Assembly: GCF_021166585.1 (NCBI RefSeq)
Contig: NZ_JAJOZE010000004.1
Span: forward strand, 124,001-188,000
Direction: 5' to 3'
DNA length: 64,000 nucleotides
Origin: Metabacillus kandeliae
Lineage (GTDB): Bacteria > Bacillota > Bacilli > Bacillales > Bacillaceae
Shown here one piece after another: positions 35,917 through 46,077 of this stretch; the stretch's first letter is position 1, and each line of letters begins with the position of its first letter. The notes beneath the pieces were generated by a model that was given only the letters and a program-made list of their open reading frames with translations, was not told the origin of the DNA and searched no databases. The position numbers and the translations under genes are program-made.

Positions 35917-36786
35917 TTATCCGTTAATGACTTTACCGCCGTTAATATGAAGCACTTGGCCTGTGACATAGGAAGAATCATCAGAAGCAAGGTACACATA
36001 ACCAGGAGCTAGCTCCTCCGGCTGGCCTGGACGGCCAAGCGGTGTGTCCTTTCCGAAGCTTTCAACCTGATCCGCGTCAAAAGTGGAAGGGATAAGCGGA
36101 GTCCAGATTGGACCCGGTGCCACACCGTTAACTCGGATTCCCTGACTGGCGACTGATCCTGAGAGCGCTCTTGTAAAGGAGGTGATAGCGCCTTTTGTGG
36201 AAGAGTAGTCGATCAGCATCGGATTGCCCTCATAGGCCGTAATAGATGTTGTGTTAATAATGGATGCACCCTTTTTCAGGTGAGGCATCAGTGCTTTTGT
36301 TAAATAGAACATGGAAAAAATATTGGTGCGGAATGTTTTTTCAAGCTGTTCATTTGTAATATCTGTGAAGTTCTTTTGCGGATGCTGCTCTGCCGCATTG
36401 TTAACAAGCACATCCACCTTGCCGAATTTGTTGATTGTTTCGGAGACAACCTGCTCTGCGAAAGAAGAGTCACCAAGGTCGCCGGCCATCAAGAAGCACT
36501 GTTTGCCTTCTTGCTCAATCAGCCGCTTTGTTTCATTTGCATCATCATGCTCATTTAAGTAGATAACGGCAACGTCTGCACCTTCTTTGGCAAAATAAAT
36601 GGATACGGCTCTGCCAATTCCGCTGTCGCCGCCTGTTACGATGGCAACCTTCCCATCGAGCTTGCCGCTTCCTTTATAGGAGGAACGGACGGTTTCCGGT
36701 TCAGGGTTCATTTTGGATTCCTGACCAGGCTGGGTTTCCTGGTGCTGGCGGGGCGGATGTTGGATATACTCTTCATTTTTACTCAT
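35917..36786 (-). CDS. SDR-family oxidoreductase, general stress protein 39-like
   Basis: A 289-residue short-chain dehydrogenase with a hydrophilic N-terminal extension (HPPRQHQETQPGQESKMNPE) typical of the GSP39/YdaD-YhdF group. The Rossmann motif is TGGDSGIGRA near residue 53; NNAAEQ, the catalytic Ser of TTSITAYEG and YSSTKGA (Tyr, Lys) are all present, then APGPIWTPL. It uses NAD(P)H on an unknown carbonyl substrate. I chose the start MSKNEEYIQHPP behind GGGAGAG. A sigma-B-like promoter precedes it, which fits stress induction. Confidence 0.88.
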   Translation of the reverse strand: MSKNEEYIQHPPRQHQETQPGQESKMNPEPETVRSSYKGSGKLDGKVAIVTGGDSGIGRAVSIYFAKEGADVAVIYLNEHDDANETKRLIEQEGKQCFLMAGDLGDSSFAEQVVSETINKFGKVDVLVNNAAEQHPQKNFTDITNEQLEKTFRTNIFSMFYLTKALMPHLKKGASIINTTSITAYEGNPMLIDYSSTKGAITSFTRALSGSVASQGIRVNGVAPGPIWTPLIPSTFDADQVESFGKDTPLGRPGQPEELAPGYVYLASDDSSYVTGQVLHINGGKVING

Positions 36787-36837
36787 CGATATCTCTCCCG
36801 TTCTGATTAGATTTTCCATTTTGTGAACAATTAGAGT

Positions 36838-36862
36838 TTTCCCTGAGCTGAAAAAGTAAAAC
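36838..36862 (-). promoter_or_regulatory. Sigma-B-type promoter of the SDR gene
   Basis: On the minus strand GTTTTA, 13 bases, GGGAAA, about 52 bases before the SDR start. Confidence 0.55.
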
Positions 36863-36875
36863 CCGCGAATGGCAT

Positions 36876-36910
36876 AAAAATGCCTGCAGATTCATCTGCA
36901 GGCATTTTTT
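36876..36910. terminator. Hairpin terminator downstream of metH region
   Basis: Stem AAAAATGCCTGCAGA / TCTGCAGGCATTTTT, loop TTCA, A/T-runs both sides. It could end the minus-strand methionine operon after the repeats. Confidence 0.75.
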
Positions 36911-36929
36911 AACATAATATATACGTTCT

Positions 36930-37075
36930 TTTAAATTTGGCTGTTGATTTCCGTTGCAGGCGTCCGCTTTCCGGGGGCAGTGCGGGAGCCTCCTCGTCGT
37001 TTCACTCCTGCGGAGTCTTCCGTCACTTGCACTCCCGCAGGAGTCTCCCGCCTGGAACGTAGATCAACAGGTGTT
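36930..37075. repeat. GC-rich dispersed element with inverted ends (family B), copy 1
   Basis: Ends are CTGTTGAT (36941-36948) and ATCAACAG (37063-37070). The body is GC-rich and palindromic (CTCCTGCGGAGTC, CCGCAGGAGTCTCCCGCC). The reverse complement matches 62224-62372 in the word order GGCGGGAGACTCCTGCGGGA, CGAGGAGGCTC, CGGAAAGCGGACGCCT and GCCAA-TTTAA beyond the end. Confidence 0.8.
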
Positions 37076-37184
37076 AAAAATCAATCTTCTTCTTTTAATT
37101 ATTCAAAATACAAGAAAAAATTTCACCTAATTTGCACGATTATTATAACCGGGCTCTATTGCGCTGCTAAATTCTTTAGTCGCT

Positions 37185-37270
37185 GCACAAAAATCCAAAA
37201 AGTCAAAACCGGACTTTTCGGGTTTTTCCGAAAGCAGCTGTCGGGGCTGAACAGGCGCTTCCGCTTTTCT
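37185..37270. repeat. Dispersed intergenic repeat (family A), at the 3' end of metH
   Basis: Contains AAAAGTCAAAACCGGACTTT, TCGGG, and the arm GTCGGGGCTGAACAGGCG with CTTCCGCTTTTCT. Shares its centre with the copy at 12533-12684. It ends at the metH stop. Confidence 0.8.
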
Positions 37271-37271
37271 G

Positions 37272-40200
37272 CTAACTCATTACATTAAAATATTTAGCAT
37301 CAGGATGCGATACGACTATAGCTGAAACAGAGGCTTCCGGTTCCATCATGTAGCCTTCTGTCAGCTGGATGCCGATTGTTTCCGGCTGCAGCAGCCGGAA
37401 GAGCTTTGCCTGGTCCTCAAGATCCGGACAGGCAGGGTAGCCGAATGAGTAGCGCTGGCCCTGATATTTGGCCGCAAACCGCTGATCCATTGTAAAGTCA
37501 GGCGAATCGGGGAAACCCCATTTGTCGCGGATCAGCTGATGGGTTCTTTCGGCAAGCCCTTCTGCGAGTTCCAAGGCAAGAGCCTGAACAGCGTGGCTTT
37601 TTAAATAGTCTCCTCTTTCCTTGAATTCACTGGCAATATCTCTTATTCCGCATCCCGCTGTGACGGTAAAAAAGGCAACGTGATCCTGTTCCTTGCTGCT
37701 TTCTCTTACATAATCCGAAATGCAGCGGTATGGAAGCTTCGGCTGGCGCGGAAAGGTAAAGGTTTCAAGCTCTATCGCTCTGTCAGCAGACAGCACATGA
37801 AGCTTTTCATTTTCGCTGAAAGCAGGGAAGAATTGATAAAGAGCACTCGGCTTAAACCAGCCTTTTGCCGCGCCTTCCTCAATCAGCTCCTGAATGATTT
37901 CGTACAGTGCCAAAGCCTTTTCATTTTTCTCCTGCAGCATTTTGTAAATTTTCCCTTTCAAGCCAAGATGGTGGCCGAGCAGCATCTGCCAGTTCACGTA
38001 AGGGAGGATTTGCTTCAGATCAATGTTTTTTAGAATATGCCTTTCACAGTCCTCAGGTATATATACAGGAGATTCCTTGATTACTGCTCTTTTTTCCAGC
38101 AGCTCTACAGCTCCTCCGCCTCCTGAAGAGAGAGGGGCACGATCAATTGCTGCTGTCACTGGCTTTTTAACAAATTGCCCTGGATCCTGGCGGAGCCTGT
38201 TGGCAAGGGAAAGACCGTCCATGGCATCCTTGGCGTAAAGAACAGCGCCGCTGTATTCGGGAGAAATTTTGTTATCGGTAAATTTTCTTGAAAGGGCAGC
38301 ACCCCCGACCATAATGGGAACAGCAATCTCTGACTGTGAGAGATCCTGTGCTGTAACGACCATTTGCTGGGCTGATTTTACAAGCAGTCCGGATAAGCCG
38401 ATAATATCTGGCTTTTCTTTTCTGACCGCCTCAATAATAGCCTGAGGGGTTACTTTGATGCCGAGATCCACTACACGGAAGCCATTGTTGCTTAAAATGA
38501 TTTCCACCAGGTTTTTGCCGATATCATGAACATCGCCTTTTACGGTCGCAAGCAGAATTTTGCCTTTGCCGCTGTCGTCCTTTTTCTCCATATGGGGTTC
38601 AAGGAAAGAGACGGCTGTTTTCATGACCTCTGCGCTTTGCAGCACCTCAGCGACTATGAGCTGGTTCGTATTGAATAGAGCGCCGACCTCTGCCATGCCA
38701 TCCATAAGCGGGCCGTTGATGATATCAAGCGGATCTGAGTATTTTTCAAGGGCGGTCTCAAGATCTTCAATCAGCCCCTGTTTTGTTCCTTCCACGATGT
38801 AAAGGGCAAGCCGTTCTTCAAGGGAAAGGTTCTGCACAGCGACTTTGTTTTCTTTTTTCTTTTCGCGGTAAAAATTTGTAAAATCAGCAAGTGTCTGATC
38901 ATCTGTTTTAAACAGGAGATCGTCGGCAAGCTTAATTTCATCTTGTGGAATGCTCGCATACCGTTCCAGCTTTTCTGTATTCACAATGGCATAATCAAGG
39001 CCCGCTTTCGTACAGTGATACAAATAAACAGCATTCAGCACCTCGCGCCCGACCGGCGGAAGGCCGAAGGAAACATTGCTCACACCAAGAATGGTTAAGC
39101 AGGAGGGAAGATGCTCTTTAATGAGCTGAATGCCTCTCACCGTTTCATTTGCAGAGCCGATGTACTGCTGATCACCGGTTCCGACAGGAAAAACGAGCGG
39201 ATCAAAAATCAGATCAGAAGACTTAAGGCCATATTGATTCACAAGCAGATCATGTGAGCGGACAGCGATTTCAAGCTTTTTCTCGGCGGAGAGCGCCATT
39301 CCGTCCTCATCAATCGTCCCGACAACGAGAGCCGCTCCGTACTTTTTCACAAGCGGCACAATCGCTTGGAAGCGTTCTTCGCCGTCCTCAAGGTTGATCG
39401 AATTTATGATGGCTTTCCCCTGTGAATGCTTGAGAGCTGTCTCGACTACTGCTTCATCTGTAGAATCGATCACAAACGGAGCTTTGATTTTTTTGGCAAG
39501 CTCTGTGATAAAAGCTTCCATATCTTCATTTTCTTCGCTGTCAGGATCTGCTAAGCAAATATCGATCACATGGGCGCCGTTTTTCACCTGCTGTCTGGCA
39601 ATTTCCGCAGCTTCTTCAAATTTTCTCTCTGCGATCAGACGCTTGAATTTCCGCGATCCAATCACGTTTGTTCTTTCCCCGACAAAAAGCGGGCGCATGC
39701 TGTCGTCATAAACGAGAGGCTCAATGCCTGATACTTTATGGGTTGTTTCGAGATTGGAGGGTTTCCGCGGGGGAAGCCCTTTTACAGCTTCAGCCAGCGC
39801 TTTTATATGCTCTGGTGTTGTTCCGCAGCAGCCGCCGATGATATTCAGCCAGCCTTTTTCAGCAAACCCCTTCATCTTTAAGGCGAGGGACTGCGGGGAC
39901 TCATGATAATTTCCTTCTTCATCAGGAAGGCCTGCGTTTGGATAGCAGCTGACAGCTGTGTCCGCAAGCTCTGAAAGAGAGCGGATGTGATCTGTCATAA
40001 ATTCAGGACCTGTTGCACAGTTCAGTCCTACAGAGAACGGCTTCATATGCTCAAGCGAAATATAGAAAGAATCGATCGTTTGGCCGGCAAGAGTGGTTCC
40101 CATTGGCTCAATTGTTCCGGAGACCATCAGCGGCAATTCTTTGCCTGTTTGCTCGAAGGCCTGCTTGATGCCGATAAAGCCTGCTTTTACATTCAGCATG

Positions 40201-40691
40201 TCCTGGCTTGTTTCCAGCAGCAGGAGGTCAGCACCGCCGTCAATAAGCCCTCTCGCCTGCTCGGAGTAGGAAGCAGTCAGCTCTTCAAAGGTCGTTCCGC
40301 CTGTGACAGACAAGGTTTTTGTTGTCGGTCCCATGGAGCCTGCGACAAACCGCGGCCATTCCGGAGTGGAAGCTGCTTCAGCGGCCTTTTTGGCCAGTCT
40401 TGCTGATTCCGCGTTCAGTTCATAAGCTAAATGTCCAAGCTCGTATTCATCAAGCACGAGCTTAGTAGCACCGAATGTATTGGTTTCAATAACATCAGCA
40501 TCTGATTCCAAATAAGTTTGATGGATGCGGAAAATTGTTTCCGGAGAGGTCAGCGTTAAGTATTCATTGCAGCCTTCATACTCCTCGCCGCCAAAATCCT
40601 CTGCCGTAAGATTGGCAGATTGAATCATCGTGCCCATCGCTCCGTCAAGAACGAGGATTTTTTTTGCTAATTGGTCATGGATGCTGGACAT
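37272..40691 (-). CDS. metH: Cobalamin-dependent methionine synthase MetH
   Basis: A 1139-residue full-length MetH that transfers a methyl group from methyltetrahydrofolate through cobalamin to homocysteine. Domains in order: homocysteine-binding (zinc Cys in GLNCATGPE and [10 protein letters not shown]), pterin-binding ([16 protein letters not shown] near 340), the B12 cap, the B12 domain with axial His in [12 protein letters not shown] near 750, and the C-terminal reactivation domain binding SAM. It overlaps yitJ by 17 bases and lies under the same SAM riboswitch. B. subtilis itself lacks metH and uses MetE. Confidence 0.96.
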   Translation of the reverse strand: MSSIHDQLAKKILVLDGAMGTMIQSANLTAEDFGGEEYEGCNEYLTLTSPETIFRIHQTYLESDADVIETNTFGATKLVLDEYELGHLAYELNAESARLAKKAAEAASTPEWPRFVAGSMGPTTKTLSVTGGTTFEELTASYSEQARGLIDGGADLLLLETSQDMLNVKAGFIGIKQAFEQTGKELPLMVSGTIEPMGTTLAGQTIDSFYISLEHMKPFSVGLNCATGPEFMTDHIRSLSELADTAVSCYPNAGLPDEEGNYHESPQSLALKMKGFAEKGWLNIIGGCCGTTPEHIKALAEAVKGLPPRKPSNLETTHKVSGIEPLVYDDSMRPLFVGERTNVIGSRKFKRLIAERKFEEAAEIARQQVKNGAHVIDICLADPDSEENEDMEAFITELAKKIKAPFVIDSTDEAVVETALKHSQGKAIINSINLEDGEERFQAIVPLVKKYGAALVVGTIDEDGMALSAEKKLEIAVRSHDLLVNQYGLKSSDLIFDPLVFPVGTGDQQYIGSANETVRGIQLIKEHLPSCLTILGVSNVSFGLPPVGREVLNAVYLYHCTKAGLDYAIVNTEKLERYASIPQDEIKLADDLLFKTDDQTLADFTNFYREKKKENKVAVQNLSLEERLALYIVEGTKQGLIEDLETALEKYSDPLDIINGPLMDGMAEVGALFNTNQLIVAEVLQSAEVMKTAVSFLEPHMEKKDDSGKGKILLATVKGDVHDIGKNLVEIILSNNGFRVVDLGIKVTPQAIIEAVRKEKPDIIGLSGLLVKSAQQMVVTAQDLSQSEIAVPIMVGGAALSRKFTDNKISPEYSGAVLYAKDAMDGLSLANRLRQDPGQFVKKPVTAAIDRAPLSSGGGGAVELLEKRAVIKESPVYIPEDCERHILKNIDLKQILPYVNWQMLLGHHLGLKGKIYKMLQEKNEKALALYEIIQELIEEGAAKGWFKPSALYQFFPAFSENEKLHVLSADRAIELETFTFPRQPKLPYRCISDYVRESSKEQDHVAFFTVTAGCGIRDIASEFKERGDYLKSHAVQALALELAEGLAERTHQLIRDKWGFPDSPDFTMDQRFAAKYQGQRYSFGYPACPDLEDQAKLFRLLQPETIGIQLTEGYMMEPEASVSAIVVSHPDAKYFNVMS

Positions 40692-42534
40692 TTAAAAACT
40701 TCCTTTCTGAACGGAGCTTTTCTTTTTCTGCCATATAGCGGCTCAGTTCCACCGTTAATTCGTATTGCAGAAAAGGGGTAATTAAATAGATGCCGTTAAA
40801 TAAATCAAAAGCTGCGTCAATGAGGGTGCGGGCAATAGCAAGTCCTTCTTCTTTAGCGAGAGCCTTGTCAGAGCCTGCCATCCTCATTTTTTCGCGTATC
40901 TCATCAGACAGCTTCATGCCGGGAATTTCGTTATGAATAAATTCAGCATTGCGGCTGCTCGTGAGCGGCATGATGCCGATATAAACCGGTACAGGTAAAT
41001 GCTTAACAGCCTCATGCACTTCAATAAGCTGGCTGACAGAGAAGATCGGCTGGGAAATGAAATAATCCGCTCCGCATGAAATTTTTTTCTCCAGGCGCTC
41101 AACTGCTTTATGAAGATACTTCACATTCGGGTTAAAGGCCGCGGCAACGGAAAAGTTTGTTTTTTCACCGAGCGGCTTGCCTGAATAGGAAAGACCTTCG
41201 TTAAACTGTTTAATCAAGCTGATCAGATCAAAGGCAGACAGGTCGTAAACAGAAGTGGCGCCTGGAAAGTCGCCGATCTTGGATGGATCTCCTGTAACGG
41301 CAAGCACATCGGAAAACCCGAGAGTGTGAAGACCCATGAGATGCGATTGAAGGCCGATCAGGTTTCTGTCTCTGCAAGTAATATGAACAAGTGAGCGGGC
41401 ACCGACTTTTTCTTTAATCAATGATGCTGCAGCCACGTTTGAAATTCTCGGGGATGCAAGTGAATTATCAGCGAGAGTCAATGCATCTATTCCTGTTTCA
41501 TGAAGAGCTTTTGCGCCGCGCAGGAATTTATCAAGTCCAAGCGTTTTCGGCGGATCCAGTTCAACAATAACAGATCGTCTGTTTTTGGCTATTTCTTCAA
41601 GAGGAGGGCCGGTTCTTCCGCTTATTCCCTCAATATTAATGGTCTCTGTTTTAGGCCGGATTACTTTCTCTGTAACAGGAGCAAGATTTTTCAATGCTTC
41701 AGCCATGGCCGCAATATGCTTTGGCGTTGTGCCGCAGCACCCGCCGATCAGCCTTGCTCCCTGATCTCTCAGCTTAACGGCGCTTTCGGCAAAATAGCCT
41801 TCATCTGAATCATACACAAGCCTCCCGTCAACAAGGCCCGGCAGACTCCCATTCGGATAGCAGGAAAGAAAGGCTTTTTTCGGAAGCGGCACTTCCTCCA
41901 AAGAAGAAATCATATGATACGGGCCAAGGCGGCAATTCAAACCTGTTACATCTGCTCCTAAGTCTTCTAAAATGGTAAGCCCTTTGCTTAATGGGGTGCC
42001 GTCCTGCAGAACCCCTGTTTCATGGAGAGAAACATTGGCAATGATCGGAAGGGCTGTCTCCTTGCGGGCAATTTCCAGAACCGCTCTTATTTCTTCAAAA
42101 TCGTAATAGGTTTCAAGAAGAAGCCCGTCAATCCCTTCATTCAGGAGAACGTAGAGCTGCTCCCTGAAATTTCTCTTCAGTTCATCGAGAGAATAAGAGC
42201 TTTTTTTAAAGGTCCTCACACCGCCGACTGTTCCCATAACATACACTTGATTTCCAGCCGCATTCTTAGCGTGTCGGACAGCGCTCGCGTTAATCTGGCG
42301 AATGTCATCTTCAAGCCCGTAGTGCGAGAGTTTAATATAGTTCGCACCATACGTATTTGTCTGAATGACGTTTGCCCCTGCACCAATATAGGCATCGTGA
42401 ATTCCCTTTATTTGTTCCGGCTCGGATAAATTCAGCTCTTCAAAACATCGGTCAACACCATATGAATACAAGAGGGTGCCCATAGCACCGTCTCCAATCA
42501 GGATTCTGTTCTGCAAGTCTTCTAAAAAGCCCAT
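40675..42534 (-). CDS. yitJ: Homocysteine methyltransferase / methylenetetrahydrofolate reductase YitJ
   Basis: A 619-residue two-domain protein. The N-terminal half is a homocysteine S-methyltransferase (zinc Cys in [10 protein letters not shown] and [10 protein letters not shown]); the C-terminal half, from about residue 325, is a MetF-type FAD enzyme ([26 protein letters not shown]). It makes methyltetrahydrofolate and may use its first domain on homocysteine. It is the first gene of the operon, behind a SAM-I riboswitch, exactly as yitJ in B. subtilis, and supplies the methyl donor for metH downstream. Confidence 0.95.
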   Translation of the reverse strand: MGFLEDLQNRILIGDGAMGTLLYSYGVDRCFEELNLSEPEQIKGIHDAYIGAGANVIQTNTYGANYIKLSHYGLEDDIRQINASAVRHAKNAAGNQVYVMGTVGGVRTFKKSSYSLDELKRNFREQLYVLLNEGIDGLLLETYYDFEEIRAVLEIARKETALPIIANVSLHETGVLQDGTPLSKGLTILEDLGADVTGLNCRLGPYHMISSLEEVPLPKKAFLSCYPNGSLPGLVDGRLVYDSDEGYFAESAVKLRDQGARLIGGCCGTTPKHIAAMAEALKNLAPVTEKVIRPKTETINIEGISGRTGPPLEEIAKNRRSVIVELDPPKTLGLDKFLRGAKALHETGIDALTLADNSLASPRISNVAAASLIKEKVGARSLVHITCRDRNLIGLQSHLMGLHTLGFSDVLAVTGDPSKIGDFPGATSVYDLSAFDLISLIKQFNEGLSYSGKPLGEKTNFSVAAAFNPNVKYLHKAVERLEKKISCGADYFISQPIFSVSQLIEVHEAVKHLPVPVYIGIMPLTSSRNAEFIHNEIPGMKLSDEIREKMRMAGSDKALAKEEGLAIARTLIDAAFDLFNGIYLITPFLQYELTVELSRYMAEKEKLRSERKFLNVQHP

Positions 42535-42575
42535 CCTGTTTCCTCCGTTTCTGATTTGATCAGCAGTTGGTTTTA

Positions 42576-42820
42576 AAAATAAAAAGCCTTCTATAAGAAG
42601 AAGGCTTTATGTTCAGAGCTTCTTCTTATCTATCAAGCAATTATGCCTGCTGGAGTTAGCACCTTGGCACGCGTTGGTTTAACATGCGGCGGGTGAAAAG
42701 ACCGAAAAACAAACTTGCTTGCTTTGCCGTCTTTTCATCCTGGATGCATAGTAAAACACCTGCGTAATACCGGTTGCTGAAGCTTCATCGGGCCAGTCCC
42801 TCAGCTTCTCTTGATAAGAA
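42576..42820 (-). promoter_or_regulatory. SAM-I (S-box) riboswitch with terminator, yitJ-metH leader
   Basis: On the minus strand the aptamer begins CTTATCAAGAGAAGCTGAGG, then GACTGGCCCGATGAAGC, TTCAGCAACCGG, and later CCAAGGTGCTAACTCCAGC and GATAAGAAG closing P1, all S-box hallmarks. The terminator AAAGCCTTCT / AGAAGGCTTTTT is at about 42578-42608; its 5' arm can pair with GAAGAAG of P1, giving the on/off switch. Between CAACCGG and CCAAGGTGC there are about 102 bases, much longer than the roughly 20 in the B. subtilis yitJ leader, and these form an extra hairpin with TGAAAAGAC / GTCTTTTCA. Confidence 0.93.
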
Positions 42821-42930
42821 AATATGAAATTATTAAATCATGCCAATGAACAGCATATGTTTCTTTTGAAAGATTGATTGTTTCTAATTTACCTAACTTT
42901 CCGAAAACATTCAAGGGGGGATTTCAAACA

Positions 42931-43017
42931 ATGATCATCTTAGCAGGCACATATTTATCTTATTCTTTACATTCGCTTCATGTTTTGGAAAAAAACAACC
43001 GGTATAGTAGAGGGTGA
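42931..43017 (+). CDS. Possible 28-residue leader peptide before the DUF2252 gene
   Basis: ATG at 42931 follows a strong AAGGGGGG site ten bases upstream and reads MIILAGTYLSYSLHSLHVLE, ending at TGA 43017, 25 bases before the next start. No known family. It may be chance or a short upstream peptide. Confidence 0.25.
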   Translation: MIILAGTYLSYSLHSLHVLEKNNRYSRG

Positions 43018-43042
43018 CCAATTGAATAGAGGAGGAAACATC

Positions 43043-44434
43043 TTGAAATTGAAAGCATCCTTACTTACAGCGCTCACCATTGCCTTTGTTCCTTTATCCT
43101 TTGCTGCGGCAGCTGATCAGTCAGCTTCCCGGGAATCGTATCTGAAGAATGAAATTTCTGATGAGAATGCTTTTATGCCAGCTCCATCACTTCGAGAAGA
43201 GAAGTATACGGCTATGGAGGAGTCCCCTTTTGCTTTTTACAGGGCAACCAATCCTTTGTATTACCAGGATCTTTCAAAAGGGGTCATTCCTGTTCCTAGT
43301 AATTGGAAAACAGCTCCGAACATCCAAACTTTTCTACAGGGAGATGCCCACGCGGAAAATTTAGGCTTTTTCGATAATAATAACGGAGAGGTTGTTTTTG
43401 ACCTGAATGATTTTGATGAATCATATAAGGGACCGTTCTATTGGGATCTCATCAGGTTTTCATCCAGTATTTTTCTAATGGCTGATGAAGCCAAAAACCT
43501 CAGTTTATCAGCTCAGGATAAAGAAAACTTAGTATCATCCTTTTTAGATACATACCAATCAACCATTGAAAGTGTGAATGGAAACAGCAGCGAAGACTCC
43601 ATCCAGCTGGATGAAGGTTATTTAAAGAGCGGGTTTGTTCAGGATGAATTAAGACACGCCAAGTCATCTGACAGCCTTGCAAAGCTTTTGTCCAAATGGA
43701 CCGTTGTTTCAAACGGAATGAGAACCTTTAATTGGTCAAACAGTAACCTGGCCCCTGCTGATTCAGTGAAAAGCGCGATCACCGCCAGCTGGCCATCTTA
43801 TATTCAAAGTCTTGGAAGCTTTGGCCAGTCAATGCCATCCGGCTACTTTCAAATAAAGGATGCAGCCAAAAGGCTTCACTCCGGGCTCGGAAGTCTTGGA
43901 ACAGACAAGTACTATGTCCTGATTGAAGGGAAAACCGATTCTCAGGATGATGATGTTCTTCTTCAAGTAAAGGAGCAGCGTCTGCCTTCCATGTTTAAAG
44001 AAGGAAGCTTGTCTTCTTCCCAGTATCAGGACTGGTTCCCAGCACATGCCGAACGCTCAAGAACAGCTGCAAAGGCGCTTGGGATCAAAACAGACAATCA
44101 CCTTGGAACCATTTCATTCAGCGGAAAATCATTTCGGGTTGAAAGGATTTCACCATACAAGGAAGGAATCAGTGCAGATGATTTCAATAGCCGCAGTGAT
44201 ATGGAAGACTTTGTTAAATACTCTGCAACGGCATTTGCACTAGCGCATGCCAGGTCCGATAAGGATTATAATGCAGCGTATGTTCCATATAACTATGAGC
44301 AGGGCTTCCTGGATGCAGTCGCTGCATTGCCAAAAGTGAAAACAACCATTCTGACGCTGAGTGAAAATTATGCAGCACAGGTAAAAGCTGATTATCAAAT
44401 GTATTTGGACTTGAGAAATAACGGAGAGCTTTAA
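43043..44434 (+). CDS. Secreted DUF2252-family protein
   Basis: A 463-residue DUF2252 protein. The family resembles the phosphotransferase (APH-kinase-like) fold; visible here are FLQGDAHAENLGFF near residue 98 and VVFDLNDFDES about 20 residues on, which look like catalytic and metal-binding loops. Unusually it has a clear signal peptide (KLKASLLTALTIAFVPLS then AAAA-D), so it acts outside the membrane, where ATP is scarce. The TTG start at 43043 follows GGAGGAAA. The substrate is unknown. Single-gene unit with a terminator shared with yajQ. Confidence 0.8.
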   Translation: MKLKASLLTALTIAFVPLSFAAAADQSASRESYLKNEISDENAFMPAPSLREEKYTAMEESPFAFYRATNPLYYQDLSKGVIPVPSNWKTAPNIQTFLQGDAHAENLGFFDNNNGEVVFDLNDFDESYKGPFYWDLIRFSSSIFLMADEAKNLSLSAQDKENLVSSFLDTYQSTIESVNGNSSEDSIQLDEGYLKSGFVQDELRHAKSSDSLAKLLSKWTVVSNGMRTFNWSNSNLAPADSVKSAITASWPSYIQSLGSFGQSMPSGYFQIKDAAKRLHSGLGSLGTDKYYVLIEGKTDSQDDDVLLQVKEQRLPSMFKEGSLSSSQYQDWFPAHAERSRTAAKALGIKTDNHLGTISFSGKSFRVERISPYKEGISADDFNSRSDMEDFVKYSATAFALAHARSDKDYNAAYVPYNYEQGFLDAVAALPKVKTTILTLSENYAAQVKADYQMYLDLRNNGEL

Positions 44435-44464
44435 ACAAGAAAAGCGGAAGGGTCAGTGAAACAG

Positions 44465-44504
44465 AAAAAGCGGAACGATCAGATATCTGATGCTCCGCTT
44501 TTTA
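44465..44504. terminator. Bidirectional terminator between the DUF2252 and yajQ genes
   Basis: Stem AAAAAGCGGA / TCCGCTTTTT with an inner GATCAGATATCTGAT palindrome. Confidence 0.85.
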
Positions 44505-44505
44505 T

Positions 44506-44997
44506 TTACCTAAAATTAATAAACTGTACATCAATTGGAAGATCTGCCTGGCGGATGGCCGCAATAATCTGCTGCAATTCATCTTTGCTTTTTCCTGTCA
44601 CACGGACTTGATCGTCCTGAACCTGAGTTTTAACCTTCAAGCCGGTATTTTTTATAATGGCGTTTACTTTTTTCGCATTATCTTTATCAATTCCCTGCAC
44701 GAGCTTGCCGCGCTGCCGGACCGTTCCGCCTGAAGCGTTTTCGCTTTTTGAGTATTGAATATTTTTTGTCGGCACGCCGCGCTTAATCAGCTTGCTGACA
44801 AGAACATCCTTCAGCTGTTCCATTTTATAATCATCATCTGATACAAGCACAAGTTCTTCTTTTTCAAGCTTGATGTCGCTTTTGCTGCCTTTAAAGTCAT
44901 AGCGGGTCTGGATTTCTTTCATTGCTGTTGTAATTGCATTGGTGACTTCAGGAAGTTCAATTTTGGATACAATATCAAAGGAGCTTTCTTTTGCCAT
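44506..44997 (-). CDS. yitK: YajQ-family nucleotide-binding protein (YitK)
   Basis: A 163-residue UPF0234/YajQ protein, a double ferredoxin-like fold linked in other bacteria to cyclic-di-GMP or nucleic-acid binding. Family words are [36 protein letters not shown] and [15 protein letters not shown]. It is complete. A near-consensus promoter and GGAGG ribosome site precede it. Neighbour cvfB (yitL) is divergent, as yitK and yitL are adjacent in B. subtilis. Confidence 0.92.
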   Translation of the reverse strand: MAKESSFDIVSKIELPEVTNAITTAMKEIQTRYDFKGSKSDIKLEKEELVLVSDDDYKMEQLKDVLVSKLIKRGVPTKNIQYSKSENASGGTVRQRGKLVQGIDKDNAKKVNAIIKNTGLKVKTQVQDDQVRVTGKSKDELQQIIAAIRQADLPIDVQFINFR

Positions 44998-45033
44998 AAG
45001 GATTCATCCTCCAAACATTTCACTTATAGCTTG

Positions 45034-45062
45034 ATTATAGTAGAATATAACAGGCTAAACAA
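45034..45062 (-). promoter_or_regulatory. Sigma-A promoter of yajQ
   Basis: On the minus strand TTGTTT, 17 bases, TATAAT, about 37 bases before the start codon. Confidence 0.65.
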
Positions 45063-45098
45063 CTTGTAAGAGCAAGTGAAAGGAACGGTGACAAACTA

Positions 45099-45959
45099 TT
45101 GAGACCTGGAACATATGAAACATTAACAGCAGATGAACGGGTAGAATTCGGATTTTTTTTAACAGACGGAGAAACAAGAGTGCTTTTGCATGACAGTGAG
45201 ATAACTGAAGAAGTTGAGACAGGGGATGAGGTAGAGGTTTTTCTTTTCCTTGATTTCAATGACAGGCTTGCAGCAACTATGAAAAAGCCGATGATCCATG
45301 AAGGTGAGTACGAGTGGCTTGAGGTAGTAGACGTTGTAGAATCGATGGGGGCTTTTGTCAATATCGGGCTATCAAAAGATGCGCTTGCGGCAAATGATAT
45401 TCTGCCTGAGGACCATGAGGTTTGGCCTGAAGCGGGAGACAAGCTGTATTGCACACTTAGAATCACAAATAACGGAAGATTCTTTGCCCGTCCGGCACCG
45501 GAAGAGATTGTGACAGAGAAAGCAATTCCTGCTGCGAGGGAAGTGTTTAATAAAAACGTTTCCGGCCACGTATACAGAAGCATTCCTGCAGGTTCTTTCA
45601 TTTTGACAATTGAAGGCTATAAAGGATTTATCCACCATACACAGGTTCAAAGAGTGCCAAGGCTCGGCGAGTTTGTAACAGGACGGGTTATTGATGTAAA
45701 AGAAGACGGCTCTCTGAACGTATCTCTCTTGCCCCGCATTCATGAAGCGCAGGGCGGAGACGCGGAAAAAATCTTTGAATATATGGAATCACGGGGCGGA
45801 GCGATGCCTTACGGCGACAAAAGCGACCCTGAGGACATTAAAGAAAGATTCGGCATGAGCAAAGGCGCCTTTAAACGCGGCCTTGGCTACTTGATGAAGG
45901 AGAAGAAGGTCTATCAGGAGGATGGATGGACTTATAAAACAAAATTAAAAGAAGATTGA
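45099..45959 (+). CDS. cvfB: CvfB-family S1 RNA-binding protein (YitL)
   Basis: A 286-residue CvfB-type protein made of S1-like RNA-binding domains and a C-terminal winged helix. The first beta-barrel includes EFGFFLTDGETRVLLHDSEI, then VVDVVESMGAFVNIGLSKD (S1), and the winged helix has RFGMSKGAFKRGLGYLMKEKK. CvfB affects virulence and RNA processing in Staphylococcus. The start is TTG at 45099 with AAAGGAA some distance upstream. A strong terminator follows. Confidence 0.9.
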   Translation: MRPGTYETLTADERVEFGFFLTDGETRVLLHDSEITEEVETGDEVEVFLFLDFNDRLAATMKKPMIHEGEYEWLEVVDVVESMGAFVNIGLSKDALAANDILPEDHEVWPEAGDKLYCTLRITNNGRFFARPAPEEIVTEKAIPAAREVFNKNVSGHVYRSIPAGSFILTIEGYKGFIHHTQVQRVPRLGEFVTGRVIDVKEDGSLNVSLLPRIHEAQGGDAEKIFEYMESRGGAMPYGDKSDPEDIKERFGMSKGAFKRGLGYLMKEKKVYQEDGWTYKTKLKED

Positions 45960-45960
45960 T

Positions 45961-45991
45961 AAAAACCCCGGCTGATGAGCCGGGGTTTTTT
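45961..45991 (+). terminator. Terminator after cvfB
   Basis: Stem AACCCCGGCT / AGCCGGGGTT, loop GATG, followed by T-run. Confidence 0.92.
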
Positions 45992-46013
45992 CTATGTTGA
46001 TTAAGGAAATAAA

Positions 46014-46042
46014 TTGAAATTATAGAATTTTTCTGGGATAAT
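46014..46042 (+). promoter_or_regulatory. Sigma-A-type promoter of yuaF-floT
   Basis: TTGAAA, 17 bases, GATAAT. In B. subtilis this operon is driven by sigma-W; no clear TGAAAC...CGTA pair is seen here, although TGAAAT overlaps the -35. Confidence 0.6.
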
Positions 46043-46077
46043 AATGGTAGGAAGGAAAGTATTGGAAGGGGGATATT

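Noticed and set aside
44437-44456. AGAAAAGCGGAAGG as a further family A repeat
   Set aside because: Only about 14 bases match; too short to separate from chance.
46014-46042. Sigma-W promoter for yuaF-floT
   Set aside because: TGAAAT is present but no CGTA element follows at 16-17 bases; the sigma-A reading fits better.
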